Below are positions 11,794 to 20,560 of a stretch of 39,316 bases of DNA, one piece after another. Every line of letters begins with the position of its first letter. Position 1 is the stretch's first letter. The notes below the pieces were generated by a model, which worked only from the letters and a program-made list of their open reading frames with translations, did not search any database and was not told where the DNA came from. The stretch comes from Actinomycetes bacterium (lineage in GTDB: Bacteria > Actinomycetota > Acidimicrobiia > Acidimicrobiales > RAAP-2): NCBI GenBank assembly GCA_021818025.1, contig JAKAFH010000010.1, forward strand, positions 1-39,316, read 5' to 3'. The position numbers and the translations under genes are program-made.

Positions 11794-12147
11794 GTGAAGC
11801 TTCCGTCGTGGCGAAAGGTCCTTCGAGGCGCGTCACTGCGACGCGATTTCGACGAAATCAAGGATCTCGTCGTTCGATACGTGAAAGAAGAGACTATCCA
11901 GCCGCTCAAGGACGTCGCCCGCTACGCCGCCTTCGGCGCGATCGGCAGCATCTTCGTCGGCTTCGGCTCGCTCATGCTGCTGATCGGTCTGCTTCGTTTC
12001 CTCCAGCAGTTCCGGGTCTTGGACGGCTCGCTCTCGTGGCTGCCGTACCTCATCGTGGCGGTCGCCGCGATCGGCGTACTCGGGCTGACCGCGTGGCGGA
12101 TCGTCGCTGACGCCTCGGTACGACGTCGACTCAAGGACAAGTCGTGA
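11794..12147 (+). CDS. Holin-X-like small membrane protein (phage holin family III-like)
   Basis: 117 residues: a basic N-terminus, an amphipathic stretch (DFDEIKDLVVRYVKEET), two membrane spans at about 46-68 and 83-104, and a basic tail. This resembles the Actinobacterial Holin-X family, which despite the name is chromosomal and of unknown function. GTG 11794 is preceded by TAGGCT at six bases. The stop overlaps the next gene (GTGA), so it begins a small operon leading to trmI. There is no phage context, so a lysis role is not supported. Confidence 0.7.
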   Translation: MKLPSWRKVLRGASLRRDFDEIKDLVVRYVKEETIQPLKDVARYAAFGAIGSIFVGFGSLMLLIGLLRFLQQFRVLDGSLSWLPYLIVAVAAIGVLGLTAWRIVADASVRRRLKDKS

Positions 12148-12332
12148 GCGACTCGGCGACCAGGCGCGATCTGGAGCGAACGCTGCGCGAAGTAGTGCCG
12201 GCCCACCCGCTCGCCATGCGCACCGACGATCCCGCCGACACCGCGCTCGCGGGCGTGGGCGGACTGCTCGTCGGCTACGTCTGGGGATTCTGGCGCGGTC
12301 GGCGAAGCCGGCCCAAGCGGAGTCGGTCCTAG
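12144..12332 (+). CDS. Small protein with one hydrophobic segment and a basic tail (62 aa)
   Basis: GTG 12144 overlaps the preceding TGA (GTGA). The product has a charged N-terminal half, one glycine-rich hydrophobic segment (ALAGVGGLLVGYVWGFW, about 35-51) and an Arg/Lys-rich end, the layout of a single-pass membrane protein with an inside-positive tail. No known family is recognised. The tight overlaps on both sides support it as a real gene. Confidence 0.6.
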   Translation: MSDSATRRDLERTLREVVPAHPLAMRTDDPADTALAGVGGLLVGYVWGFWRGRRSRPKRSRS

Positions 12333-12493
12333 TGCGGCGAATCCTCAAACTCGCCATCGGCCTGGTCGGTGCGCGCGCGCTCGGTCAACGATCCAAGAAG
12401 TGGTCGGGCGTGCTCGGCGGACTGGTCGTACTCCGGCTGCTCGACGGTGCCGCCCGATCCCTCGGACGCCGCGCGTCACGACAGAAACCGTGA
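12332..12493 (+). CDS. Very small basic, hydrophobic protein (53 aa)
   Basis: GTG 12332 shares its G with the preceding TAG stop (TAGTG), and the frame ends at TGA 12491-12493, overlapping the trmI start (GTGA). The product has two hydrophobic stretches (ILKLAIGLVGARALG and GVLGGLVVLRLLDGA) separated by QRSKKWS, then an Arg-rich end. It could be a membrane hairpin or an amphipathic membrane-binding peptide. It is recognised only by its fit: it fills the gap between two genes with coupling overlaps at both ends. No function is known. Confidence 0.5.
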   Translation: MRRILKLAIGLVGARALGQRSKKWSGVLGGLVVLRLLDGAARSLGRRASRQKP

Positions 12494-13290
12494 AGTCGAC
12501 GCTCGACGCTGGCGAACGCGTGATGTTGATCGACGCGAAGGATCGGCGCTACCTCATCACCCTTCGACCCGACGCCGCCTTTCACACCCACGCCGGCATC
12601 GTGCAGCACAACGACGTGATCGGTTCGGTCGAGGGATCGTTGATCTCGAGCAACACCGAGCGAAGCTTCCTCGTGCTGCGGCCCACGCTCACCGACGTCG
12701 TACTGAAGATGCCGCGCGGCGCACAGGTGATCTACCCCAAAGACCTCGGCGCGATCCTGCTGCAGGGCGACATCGCCCCGGACCAGAAGGTTCTCGAGGC
12801 GGGAGTCGGCTCGGGCGCACTGTCTATGACCCTGCTGCGCGCGGGCGCGCGCATCACCGCCTACGAGATCCGCGAGGACTTCGCTGAGCACGCCAAGCAG
12901 AACGTGCGCGACATGCTCGGAGACGACGTGCACTACGACGTCCAGATCCGCGACGTCACCCAGGGGATCGACGGTGACGACTTCGATCGGATCCTGCTCG
13001 ACATGCCCGAACCGTGGGCGGTTGTCGAGCACGCCACCACGGCGCTGCGTCCCGGTGGCATCCTGCTGGCCTACCTGCCAACGATCAATCAGACCCAGCT
13101 CTTGCGCGAGACGCTCAACCGCTACGCCTTCGGGCTCGCCGAAACGGTGGAGATCCTGCGTCGGACGTGGCACGTCGACGGCCGCTCGGTCCGACCGGAC
13201 CATCGCATGGTTGCCCACACCGGCTTCTTGACGTCGGCGCGGCGGCTGGCCACGACGCCGAGGGACCAGTCGGTCAGTCCTGCTCGATGA
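12490..13290 (+). CDS. trmI: tRNA (adenine-58-N1)-methyltransferase TrmI
   Basis: 266 residues. Methylates A58 in the T-loop of tRNAs using S-adenosylmethionine; bacterial and archaeal TrmI act as tetramers. An N-terminal beta domain is followed by the Rossmann fold with VLEAGVGSGALS at 101-112 (SAM motif I) and FDRILLDMPEPW (motif IV region). GTG 12490 overlaps the preceding TGA; this is the shortest start that keeps the whole N-terminal domain. The mycobacterial orthologue also lies beside the proteasome locus, so the placement upstream of mpa is conserved. The last 17 bases overlap the convergent ferredoxin gene. Confidence 0.93.
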   Translation: MKSTLDAGERVMLIDAKDRRYLITLRPDAAFHTHAGIVQHNDVIGSVEGSLISSNTERSFLVLRPTLTDVVLKMPRGAQVIYPKDLGAILLQGDIAPDQKVLEAGVGSGALSMTLLRAGARITAYEIREDFAEHAKQNVRDMLGDDVHYDVQIRDVTQGIDGDDFDRILLDMPEPWAVVEHATTALRPGGILLAYLPTINQTQLLRETLNRYAFGLAETVEILRRTWHVDGRSVRPDHRMVAHTGFLTSARRLATTPRDQSVSPAR

Positions 13291-13510
13291 AGATGCACTC
13301 GCCGGGACACTCTTCAGATGCCTCGACGACGGCGTCTTCGAACTCCGCGGGCACCACGGCTACGCCAGCGGCGCCGCCGGGCGAGCTCTTCACGTCAGCA
13401 CCCTCTTTGACGTAGGCGAGACCGTCATCGAGCAGCGTGAACACGGCGGGGCAAATCTCCTCACAGAGGCCGTCGCCCGTGCACAAATCCTGGTCGATCC
13501 ACACCTTCAT
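13274..13510 (-). CDS. Small ferredoxin with Asp in the second cluster-ligand position
   Basis: 78 residues, a single-cluster electron carrier. Ligands read C10-x2-D13-x2-C16-x3-C20-P with a C-terminal C68-P-x2-C72. Asp replaces the second cysteine of a standard 4Fe-4S set, as in the Pyrococcus furiosus ferredoxin, so the cluster could be 3Fe-4S or an Asp-ligated 4Fe-4S. Of the remaining cysteines, one pair could form a disulfide. ATG 13510 is chosen because GGGAGG lies eight bases upstream and the fold starts there. It is divergent from mpa and convergent with trmI. The redox partner is unknown; cytochromes P450 are common partners of this type. Confidence 0.88.
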   Translation of the reverse strand: MKVWIDQDLCTGDGLCEEICPAVFTLLDDGLAYVKEGADVKSSPGGAAGVAVVPAEFEDAVVEASEECPGECIFIEQD

Positions 13511-13544
13511 GCCAACGTCCTCCCGGGGCTGTTCTTGTCTGGTC

Positions 13545-13550
13545 ATGCTA
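13545..13550 (-). promoter_or_regulatory. Putative -10 hexamer TAGCAT of the ferredoxin gene, with leader
   Basis: TAGCAT on the minus strand would start transcription near 13538, giving a leader of about 28 bases that carries the GGGAGG before ATG 13510. No clear -35 is visible. Confidence 0.4.
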
Positions 13551-13602
13551 GCGGGGCACCGAGCAGTCCCGGACCGCGACCACGCGCGCAATCACGGAAG
13601 TC

Positions 13603-13608
13603 TAGGGT
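13603..13608 (+). promoter_or_regulatory. -10 hexamer TAGGGT of the proteasome operon, leaderless arrangement
   Basis: TAGGGT, six bases (GACGGT), then ATG of mpa at 13615. This is the only promoter I can see for the mpa-dop-pup-prcB-prcA-pafA run. Confidence 0.6.
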
Positions 13609-13614
13609 GACGGT

Positions 13615-15354
13615 ATGGACCGATTCCATGCCCGCGAACCCGACGAACACGGCGAAGACATCGCGGGGCGGAGCCGCTCGGTGAGCGAGTCGCTGAGCGA
13701 TTCGGAGTTCTACAGCCGGCGGATCGAGTTGCTCGAGGAGCAGTTGCTCGAGACGCGCGGTCACCTCGCCCAGGCCCGCTCGAACAACGAGAAGCTGAGC
13801 ATCACGATCCAGCAGACCCGTGACCAGATCACCGCGCTGCGCGACGAAGTGGACAAGCTGACTCAGCCGCCGGCCGTCTACGGGACGTTCACCGACTTCA
13901 ACGACGATGGCACCGTCGACATCTTCGCCGCCGGGCGCAAGATGCGCGTCGCGCTGCACCCGGCGATCGACCCCCACCAGATCGCCCGCGGCGACGAGGT
14001 CGTGCTGAATGAGTCCTTCACCGTCATCGGGGTGCGCGACCCTGACGGCCAGGGCGAGGTCGTGACCGTCAAGGACGTCCTTGACGATCGGCGCGTCCTC
14101 ATCTACGGTCGAGCCGACGAGGAGCGGGTCGTCGAGCTCTCGGACTCGCTGCGCGACGTGCGGCTGCGCAGCGGCGATGCGTTGCTGCTCGACACGAGGT
14201 CCAACCTCTTGACCGAGAAACTCGCCCGCCAAGAGGCCGAGGCACTCGTACTCGAAGAGGTGCCCGACATCACCTACGCCGACGTCGGCGGCCTGGACTC
14301 GCAGATCGAGTTGATCACCGACGCCGTCGAGTTGCCCTATCTACACCGTGCGCTGTTCACCGAGTACGAACTGCCCGCCCCGAAGGGGATCCTCCTCTAT
14401 GGCCCGCCAGGCTGCGGCAAGACCCTCATCGCCAAGGCCGTGGCCAACTCGCTCTCGGCCAAGGTGGGCGAACTGAGCGGCAATCGCAACGTGCGTTCCT
14501 ATTTCTTGAACATCAAGGGCCCCGAACTGCTCAACAAGTACGTCGGCGAGACCGAGCGCCAGATTCGACTGGTCTTCCAGCGAGCGCGCGAGAAGGCTGA
14601 GGAGGGTGTGCCGGTCATCGTGTTCTTCGACGAGATGGACTCGCTCTTTCGCACCCGCGGCACGGGCATCAGTTCGGACATGGAGTCCACGATCGTTCCC
14701 CAGCTGCTCGCCGAGATCGACGGCGTGGAGTCCCTGCGCGACGTCATCGTCATCGGCGCGACGAACCGCGAGGACCTGATCGACCCGGCGATCTTGCGAC
14801 CGGGGCGACTCGACGTGAAGATCAAGATCGAACGGCCCGACACCGAGGCCGCCGCGCAGATCTTCCAGCGCTACATCCACCCCTCGTTGCCCATCGACGC
14901 CGCCGCCGTGCAGAGTCTCGGTGGCGGCGACCGGGACAAGGCCATCGCCGCGATGATCGAGCAGACGGTCGCGGCGATGTACCGGATCGACGACGAGAAC
15001 CGCTTCCTCGAGGTCACCTACCAAGGTGGCGACAAGGAGGTCCTCTACTTCAAGGACTTCGCCTCGGGCGCGATGATCGAGAACATCGTGCGTCGCGCGA
15101 AGAAGCTCGCGGTCAAGCGAGAGATCGGCGGTGGACCGAGAGGGCTGCGCATCGACGACCTGCTGGAATCGATCCGCCAGGAGTTCCGCGAGAACGAGGA
15201 CCTGCCCAACACCACCAACCCCGACGACTGGGCGCGGATCTCGGGCAAGAAGGGCGAGCGGATCGTGTTCATCCGGACCCTCATCAACCGCGAGGAGGCC
15301 GAGGCCAAGGGCGGCCGCTCGATCCAGCACGTCGGCACCGGCCAGTACCTGTAG
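13615..15354 (+). CDS. mpa: Proteasome-associated AAA ATPase (Mpa/ARC)
   Basis: 579 residues. The hexameric ATPase recognises Pup on tagged proteins, unfolds them and feeds them into the 20S core. In order: an N-terminal coiled coil at about 33-83, which is the Pup-binding element; tandem OB-fold sequence at about 85-200; and a AAA domain with Walker A GPPGCGKT (263-270) and Walker [10 protein letters not shown] (acidic pair 339-340). The C-terminus GTGQYL matches the tail that docks into proteasome pockets. It heads the operon and is immediately followed by dop. The start is fixed by TAGGGT at six bases. Confidence 0.97.
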   Translation: MDRFHAREPDEHGEDIAGRSRSVSESLSDSEFYSRRIELLEEQLLETRGHLAQARSNNEKLSITIQQTRDQITALRDEVDKLTQPPAVYGTFTDFNDDGTVDIFAAGRKMRVALHPAIDPHQIARGDEVVLNESFTVIGVRDPDGQGEVVTVKDVLDDRRVLIYGRADEERVVELSDSLRDVRLRSGDALLLDTRSNLLTEKLARQEAEALVLEEVPDITYADVGGLDSQIELITDAVELPYLHRALFTEYELPAPKGILLYGPPGCGKTLIAKAVANSLSAKVGELSGNRNVRSYFLNIKGPELLNKYVGETERQIRLVFQRAREKAEEGVPVIVFFDEMDSLFRTRGTGISSDMESTIVPQLLAEIDGVESLRDVIVIGATNREDLIDPAILRPGRLDVKIKIERPDTEAAAQIFQRYIHPSLPIDAAAVQSLGGGDRDKAIAAMIEQTVAAMYRIDDENRFLEVTYQGGDKEVLYFKDFASGAMIENIVRRAKKLAVKREIGGGPRGLRIDDLLESIRQEFRENEDLPNTTNPDDWARISGKKGERIVFIRTLINREEAEAKGGRSIQHVGTGQYL

Positions 15355-15358
15355 TCCT

Positions 15359-16846
15359 GTGGCGATCGCCAAAGTCATCGGGATCGAGACCGAGTTCGGC
15401 ATCGCGGGCGGACCCGACCAGGACCCGATCATCGCCTCGAGCGTCATCGTCAACGCCTACGCCCAACGGGGGCTGACCCACATCAACTGGGACTTCGAGG
15501 GCGAGACGCCGGGCGTGGACGCCCGAGGAATCGCCGGGCTGACCGCCTTTGCCCCGATCGTGGAGACCCAGCTCGCCAACACCGTGCTCGCCAACGGCGC
15601 CCGGCTCTACGTGGACCACGCGCACCCCGAGTACTCCTCACCCGAGTGTCGCACGCCCCTTGAGGCCGTGCGATTTGACGCGGCGGGCGAGGTGGTGCTG
15701 CGCCGGGCGCAGGATTTCGCCAACGACACCCTCGAGCCCGCCCAGGCGATCACGATCTACAAGAACAACTCCGACGGCAAGGGCAACTCCTACGGGTGCC
15801 ACGAGAACTACCTCGTGGCTCGCTCCGTCGAGTTCGCTGACCTCGTGCGGGCCCTCGTCCCGCACTTCGTCTCGCGCCAGATCGTCGTTGGCGCCGGCAA
15901 GGTGGGCGCCGAGGGCGAGTCGGGACACCTAGCGCGTCCGGCCTTCCAGGTCAGCCAACGCGCGGAGTTCTTCGAGGAGGTGGTCGGCCTCGAGACGACG
16001 CTCAAGCGTCCGATCATCAACACCCGCGACGAGCCACACGGCGACGCCGAGCGTTTCCGGCGTTTGCACGTGATCATCGGGGACGCCAACCTGAGCCAGT
16101 ACGCGACCGCGGTCAAGCTGGGGGCGACCGCGCTGCTCCTGGCGGCCCTCGAGGATCAAGGACTACGCGGATTCCCGGCCGCCCCGCGCGACCCGGTGCG
16201 CGCCGTGCGGATCTTCGCGGCGGACCCCACGATCGCCACCGCGGTCGACTGCGTCGACGGGCGCACCCGCACCGCCTGGGACTTCCAGGACGAGCTCTGG
16301 ACACTCGCCGATCGCTACGTCTCCGAACACGGCGGGGGAGCCGTGGCCGAGCCCGACGAGGTCCGATTCATCCTGGACCAGTGGCGCGAGATGCTCGACG
16401 GCGTGCGCGACGATCCCGACGCCGTCGCCGATCGCGTCGACTGGGTCGCGAAGAAGCGCATCGTTGACGGCTACCGCGAGCGCTACGGCCTCGGGGCCGA
16501 CGACGCCCGGCTGCGCGCGATCGACCTGCAGTACCACGACCTGCGACCCGGACGGTCACTGGCCGCCCGGGTCGGACTTCGCCGACTCGCCGACGACGAC
16601 GCCGTCGAATCGGCGATCCTCGAGCCGCCAGCGTCCACGCGCGCGTACTTCCGTGGTCAGTGCGTCAAGCGTTTCCCCGGCGCGATCGCCGCGGCCAATT
16701 GGGACTCGGTCGTCTTTGACCTCGGCGACGGCCCGTTGCAGCGCGTGCCCATGCCCGACCCGCTGCGCGGCACGGCCGAACTGACGGCCCACCTCTTTGA
16801 AACGAATTCGACGGCCATAGACCTATTGTCCGCGCTGGGCGGGTAG
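15359..16846 (+). CDS. dop: Depupylase Dop (Pup deamidase/depupylase)
   Basis: 495 residues, close to the mycobacterial 499. Structurally related to glutamine synthetase; it cleaves the isopeptide bond between Pup and substrate lysines. The ATP/metal glutamate motif is GIETEFGI near the N-terminus, the conserved aspartate lies in LYVDHAHPEYSSPEC, and [11 protein letters not shown], shared with PafA, is present. PIIASSVIVNAYA near residue 25 matches the Dop-type segment and separates it from PafA. GTG 15359 is four bases after the mpa stop; no ribosome-binding site is evident. Because Pup here already ends in Glu, the deamidase activity is not required. Confidence 0.96.
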   Translation: MAIAKVIGIETEFGIAGGPDQDPIIASSVIVNAYAQRGLTHINWDFEGETPGVDARGIAGLTAFAPIVETQLANTVLANGARLYVDHAHPEYSSPECRTPLEAVRFDAAGEVVLRRAQDFANDTLEPAQAITIYKNNSDGKGNSYGCHENYLVARSVEFADLVRALVPHFVSRQIVVGAGKVGAEGESGHLARPAFQVSQRAEFFEEVVGLETTLKRPIINTRDEPHGDAERFRRLHVIIGDANLSQYATAVKLGATALLLAALEDQGLRGFPAAPRDPVRAVRIFAADPTIATAVDCVDGRTRTAWDFQDELWTLADRYVSEHGGGAVAEPDEVRFILDQWREMLDGVRDDPDAVADRVDWVAKKRIVDGYRERYGLGADDARLRAIDLQYHDLRPGRSLAARVGLRRLADDDAVESAILEPPASTRAYFRGQCVKRFPGAIAAANWDSVVFDLGDGPLQRVPMPDPLRGTAELTAHLFETNSTAIDLLSALGG

Positions 16847-16856
16847 AACTAATGAC

Positions 16857-17051
16857 ATGGTTGAACAAGAGCGTATCCAGAAGCAGCGAGTCACCCGACC
16901 CACCGAGTCGGCGCCTGAGGTTCCCGTCGACACCTCCAAGGGCGAGCAGCTGAAGGCGGATCTGGACGACCTGCTCGACGAGATCGACGAGGTCCTCGAG
17001 GAGAACGCCGAGGAGTTCGTTCGCAACTACGTGCAAAAGGGAGGCGAGTAG
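16857..17051 (+). CDS. pup: Prokaryotic ubiquitin-like protein Pup, ending Gly-Gly-Glu
   Basis: 64 residues, typical. PafA attaches the C-terminal glutamate side chain to substrate lysines, and Mpa binds the helical C-terminal half. The N-terminus is charged and disordered. Residues about 31-58 (QLKADLDDLLDEIDEVLEEN onward) are the Mpa-binding helix, and the end reads VRNYVQKGGE. The final residue is Glu, not the Gln of mycobacteria, so it needs no deamidation. K61 near the end is conserved. ATG 16857 lies ten bases after the dop stop, whose TAG begins a TAGAAC seven bases before the ATG. That is only a poor -10 match, and I regard pup as part of the mpa operon. Confidence 0.97.
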   Translation: MVEQERIQKQRVTRPTESAPEVPVDTSKGEQLKADLDDLLDEIDEVLEENAEEFVRNYVQKGGE

Positions 17052-17846
17052 ATGGGGCTGCCGCTCTTTAGCGCGAGTGACGATCCCGGCCCCTCGTTCG
17101 TGCGCTACGCCGAGCTCTCGGGCCTAGTCGACGAGCCGTCGATGACCGACGCCGACGCGCGTCACGCCACGACCGTGATCGCCGTGCGCTACAACGGCGG
17201 CGTCGTGATGGTGGGCGACCGCCAGGCGACGAGCAGCTACATCGCGAGTCGCGACGTGCGAAAGATCGAGGCCGCTGACCGGTTTACGGCCCTGGCGATC
17301 TCGGGCAGCGCGGCGAGGGGCCTCGAGTTCATCCGCATGGCCCAGCTGTCCTTCGAGCACTACGAGAAGATGACCGACACCTCGCTCAGCCTCGAGGGCA
17401 AGGCGAACTACCTGTCACCGATCATCCAGCGAAACAACCTCAGCACCCCGTTGATGGTGATTCCGCTGCTCGCGGGCTGGGATCCCAGCCGCCAAGACGG
17501 GCGCATCTTCGAGTACGACGGGGCCGGCGGCTGCTACGAGCGCCGCGACTTCGCGACCATCGGCTCGGGCACGCCCTTCGCCGACAGCGCCCTGCGACTC
17601 GGCTTTCGCGCTGATCTGGATCGCGAGGCCGCCCTCGAGCTGGGGGCCCTCGCTATCTACGAGGCGGGTGACAACGATCCGAGCACCGGGGGGCCCGACT
17701 TCGTTCGCAACCTCTACCCGATGATCGTCACGCTCGACGAGAACGGGTTCACCGAGTTGCCGGCCGACGAGGTCGCCCAGCGCTTCATCGCCATCAATCA
17801 GCGTCGTACCGAGAGCCAGGGCGTGGCGGGCGGGTCGCTGCGATGA
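17052..17846 (+). CDS. prcB: 20S proteasome beta subunit PrcB
   Basis: 264 residues. This is the catalytic subunit. The sequence ARHATTVIAVRYNGGVVMVGD places the N-terminal nucleophile at T40 after autocatalytic removal of a 39-residue propeptide, with D and K positions of the Ntn-hydrolase site in MVGDRQAT and RKIEA. ISGSAARGLEF and ATIGSGTPFA are typical beta-subunit segments. ATG 17052 directly abuts the pup stop, and the ribosome-binding site GGGAGG lies within the last Pup codons. The end overlaps prcA by four bases (ATGA), which should give equal alpha and beta synthesis. Confidence 0.97.
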   Translation: MGLPLFSASDDPGPSFVRYAELSGLVDEPSMTDADARHATTVIAVRYNGGVVMVGDRQATSSYIASRDVRKIEAADRFTALAISGSAARGLEFIRMAQLSFEHYEKMTDTSLSLEGKANYLSPIIQRNNLSTPLMVIPLLAGWDPSRQDGRIFEYDGAGGCYERRDFATIGSGTPFADSALRLGFRADLDREAALELGALAIYEAGDNDPSTGGPDFVRNLYPMIVTLDENGFTELPADEVAQRFIAINQRRTESQGVAGGSLR

Positions 17847-18523
17847 GCAATTACTTCTACGTCTCACCCGAGCAGCTGATCAAGGACCGCGCCGAGTTCG
17901 CCCAGAAGGGCATCGCGCGAGGCAGGTCAATCGTTGCCGCCATCTACGACGTCGGGGTCTTGATGGTCGCGGAGAACCCGTCGGCCTCGCTCAACAAGAT
18001 CTCCGAGATCTACGACCGCATCGCCTTCGCCGGGGTGGGTAAGTACAACGAGTTCGACCGACTCCGCGAGGCCGGCATCCGCTGGGCCGACGGGACGGGC
18101 TTCACCTACTCACGCGAGGACGTCGACGCCCGGGCGCTGGCGAACTACTACGCCCAGCACATCGGCGACATGTTCACCGAGGGTCAAAAGCCCCTCGAGG
18201 TCGAGGTCCTCGTCGCCCAGCTCGGCACGGCGATCCGCCCGACCAAGCTCTTTCGCATCGCCTACGAGGGGACGATTTCGGACGAGCCGCGCTTCGCGGT
18301 CCTCGGGGGCGACGCCGAGGCGATTAAGTCCCGCTTCGGTGCCGCCGAGTCGGACCTCGAGCCGCTCGACGTCACGCTGCGCAACGCCGTGGCGGCGCTG
18401 GCGAACGCCGACCGGACCATCGAGGTTCCCGACCTCGAGGTGTGCGTGCTCGAAGACACCGGCGGGCGACGCACCTTTGCCAGACTGACCGACGAGCGAG
18501 TCGCGGCGCTGCTCGGGACGTGA
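17843..18523 (+). CDS. prcA: 20S proteasome alpha subunit PrcA
   Basis: 226 residues. Forms the outer rings and the gate of the core particle. The N-terminus [26 protein letters not shown] is the alpha-subunit gating segment and H0 helix, and [35 protein letters not shown] is the conserved fold that contains the pocket lysine for activator tails. There is no N-terminal nucleophile, as expected. The ATG overlaps the prcB stop (ATGA). The C-terminal residues ([18 protein letters not shown]) are charged and variable. Complete. Confidence 0.96.
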   Translation: MSNYFYVSPEQLIKDRAEFAQKGIARGRSIVAAIYDVGVLMVAENPSASLNKISEIYDRIAFAGVGKYNEFDRLREAGIRWADGTGFTYSREDVDARALANYYAQHIGDMFTEGQKPLEVEVLVAQLGTAIRPTKLFRIAYEGTISDEPRFAVLGGDAEAIKSRFGAAESDLEPLDVTLRNAVAALANADRTIEVPDLEVCVLEDTGGRRTFARLTDERVAALLGT

Positions 18524-18527
18524 CCTG

Positions 18528-19901
18528 ATGCTGCGGCGGATCTTCGGCATCGAGACCGAGTACGGCGTGACGTTCTCGCTCCGGGGCCAGCGCCGCCTCA
18601 GCCCCGACGAGGTCTCGCGGTTCCTCTTCCGCAAGGTCGTCGCGTGGGGCCGCTCGAGCAACGTATTCCTCGAGAACGGCAGTCGGCTCTACCTCGACGT
18701 CGGCAGCCACCCCGAGTACGCGACCGCCGAGTGCGACACCCTTAGCGACCTCGTCGCCCAGGACAAGGCCGGCGAGGCGATCCTGCGCGAGCTCGTCTCC
18801 TACGCCCAGGAGCAGCTGACCACCGAGGGCATCCGCGGGGACATCTACCTCTTCAAGAACAACACCGACTCCTCGGGCAACTCCTACGGCTGCCACGAGA
18901 ACTACTGCATCGAGCGCTTCGACGACCTGTCGCGCCTCGAGCAGGTCTTCATCCCGTTCCTCATCAGCCGCCAGCTCTTCGCCGGGGCGGGCAAGGTCGT
19001 GACCACGCCACGGGGCACCACCTACTCCATGAGCCAGCGCGCCGAGCACATCTGGGAGTCGATCTCCTCGGCGACCACGCGCAGCCGCCCGATCATCAAC
19101 ACCCGCGACGAGCCCCACGCCGACCCCGAGCGCTACCGCCGGCTCCACGTGATCGTCGGAGACTCGAACATGAGCGAGTTCGCCACCTTCCTTAAGGTCG
19201 GCACCGCGTCGGTGGTGCTCGCGATGATCGAGGACCGTTCGACGGTGCTGCGCGACTACAACCTCGCCTCGCCGATCAACGCCCTGCGCGACATCTCCTA
19301 CGACCTGTGGAGCAAAGAGCCCATCAAGCTGGTCTCGGGCCGAGACATGACCGCGATCGAGATCCAAGACGACCTCTGCGAGCGCGCCGAGCAGTTCGCC
19401 CAGAGCCGCGACCTGCCGACCGACCAGGCGCTGGCGGTGCGCCTGTGGCGCCAGATGATCGACGACTACCGCGCCGATCCGATGACCCTCGCCGACCGCG
19501 TCGACTGGATCGCCAAACTGCAAATCATCGAGCGCGAACGCGAGCGCCACGGCGTCGCGTTGAGCGACCCCCGGGTCGCCCTCATCGATCTGCTGTATCA
19601 CGACACCAGCGTCGATCGCGGCCTCTATTACCGCCGCCAGCAGCGCGGCCACCTGCGACGGTTCGTCACGGACGAGGACATCTCGCGTGCCGCGACCGAG
19701 GCGCCGTCGACCACGCGGGCGCGGATGCGCGGCGCCTTCATCCGCGCGGCCAAGGAGTGGCGACGCGACTACACGGTGGACTGGGTGCACCTGAAGCTGA
19801 ATGACGAGATGCAGCGGACGATTCTGCTGAAGGATCCCTTCAAGAGCACTGATGAGCGGTTCCAGAAGCTCCTGAGCTCGATGGAGCGACGAGACCTCTA
19901 G
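18528..19901 (+). CDS. pafA: Pup ligase PafA
   Basis: 457 residues. Joins the C-terminal Glu of Pup to substrate lysines with ATP; paralogue of Dop. [10 protein letters not shown] holds the metal-binding glutamate, [16 protein letters not shown] the catalytic aspartate region, and [18 protein letters not shown] plus [11 protein letters not shown] are family signatures. It starts four bases after prcA and is probably the last gene of the operon. The next gene, lepB, has its own hexamer. The pafB/pafC regulators that follow in mycobacteria are not here. Confidence 0.97.
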   Translation: MLRRIFGIETEYGVTFSLRGQRRLSPDEVSRFLFRKVVAWGRSSNVFLENGSRLYLDVGSHPEYATAECDTLSDLVAQDKAGEAILRELVSYAQEQLTTEGIRGDIYLFKNNTDSSGNSYGCHENYCIERFDDLSRLEQVFIPFLISRQLFAGAGKVVTTPRGTTYSMSQRAEHIWESISSATTRSRPIINTRDEPHADPERYRRLHVIVGDSNMSEFATFLKVGTASVVLAMIEDRSTVLRDYNLASPINALRDISYDLWSKEPIKLVSGRDMTAIEIQDDLCERAEQFAQSRDLPTDQALAVRLWRQMIDDYRADPMTLADRVDWIAKLQIIERERERHGVALSDPRVALIDLLYHDTSVDRGLYYRRQQRGHLRRFVTDEDISRAATEAPSTTRARMRGAFIRAAKEWRRDYTVDWVHLKLNDEMQRTILLKDPFKSTDERFQKLLSSMERRDL

Positions 19902-19913
19902 AAGGCGGCCGAC

Positions 19914-19919
19914 TAGCCT
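19914..19919 (+). promoter_or_regulatory. -10 hexamer TAGCCT of lepB, leaderless arrangement
   Basis: TAGCCT, six bases (TACGAC), then GTG 19926. It lies within the 24-base gap after pafA. Confidence 0.55.
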
Positions 19920-19925
19920 TACGAC

Positions 19926-20549
19926 GTGCCAAACGACGACGCCGAACCCTCGGTCACTGACGTGCCTGTTACCGGGGACCCCATCGAGACCATCGTCAAG
20001 GGAGTCGGCAAGCCGAAGCGGCGCCGCCAGTCGCTGCTCGAGTGGCTGATCATCCTCGTCGTGGCCGCGGGCGTGTCGCTGCTGCTGCGCACCTACGTCG
20101 TGCAGACCTACTGGATCCCCTCGGCGTCGATGGAGCCGACGCTGATGGTCGGCGACCACGTGCTCGTCGACAAGCTCAGCGTGGCCTGGGGCTCGATCAA
20201 CCGCGGTGACGTCGTGGTCTTTCGCGCGCCCCAGGCGGCGCACGTGGCGTGCCAGGACAACCTGCCCGTCTACGTCAAGCGCGTCATCGGCCTGCCCGGC
20301 GACCACCTCACCTCCAAGGGCAACACGATCTACGTGAACGGCAAGCCGCTCGACGAGAACTGGCCGCACACCGAGCCCCTCGGCGCCCCGATCGGCAACG
20401 TCACCGTGCCCGCGAACTCGTACTTCATGATGGGTGACAACCACGCCGACTCGTGCGACAGCCGGTCCTGGGGGCCGTTGCCCGCCAGTGCGATCATCGG
20501 CAAGGTGTTCGTGCGGATCTGGCCGCTGTCGCGCATCGGGTCGGTCTAA
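19926..20549 (+). CDS. lepB: Signal peptidase I
   Basis: 207 residues. Membrane-bound serine/lysine protease that removes signal peptides on the outer face. One membrane span at about 38-55 follows a charged N-terminus (KPKRRRQ, inside-positive). The catalytic serine is S68 in IPSASMEPTL and the general-base lysine is K118 in VYVKRVIGLPGD. The third and fourth conserved boxes appear as MMGDNHADSCDSRSWGPLP. GTG 19926 follows TAGCCT by six bases. Position beside the Tat genes groups protein-export functions. Confidence 0.95.
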   Translation: MPNDDAEPSVTDVPVTGDPIETIVKGVGKPKRRRQSLLEWLIILVVAAGVSLLLRTYVVQTYWIPSASMEPTLMVGDHVLVDKLSVAWGSINRGDVVVFRAPQAAHVACQDNLPVYVKRVIGLPGDHLTSKGNTIYVNGKPLDENWPHTEPLGAPIGNVTVPANSYFMMGDNHADSCDSRSWGPLPASAIIGKVFVRIWPLSRIGSV

Positions 20550-20560
20550 AGTCGACCCGC

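Noticed and set aside
11794-12147. Holin-like gene as sign of a prophage
   Set aside because: No phage structural, lysis, integrase or attachment-site features are near; Holin-X-like proteins are common actinobacterial chromosomal genes.
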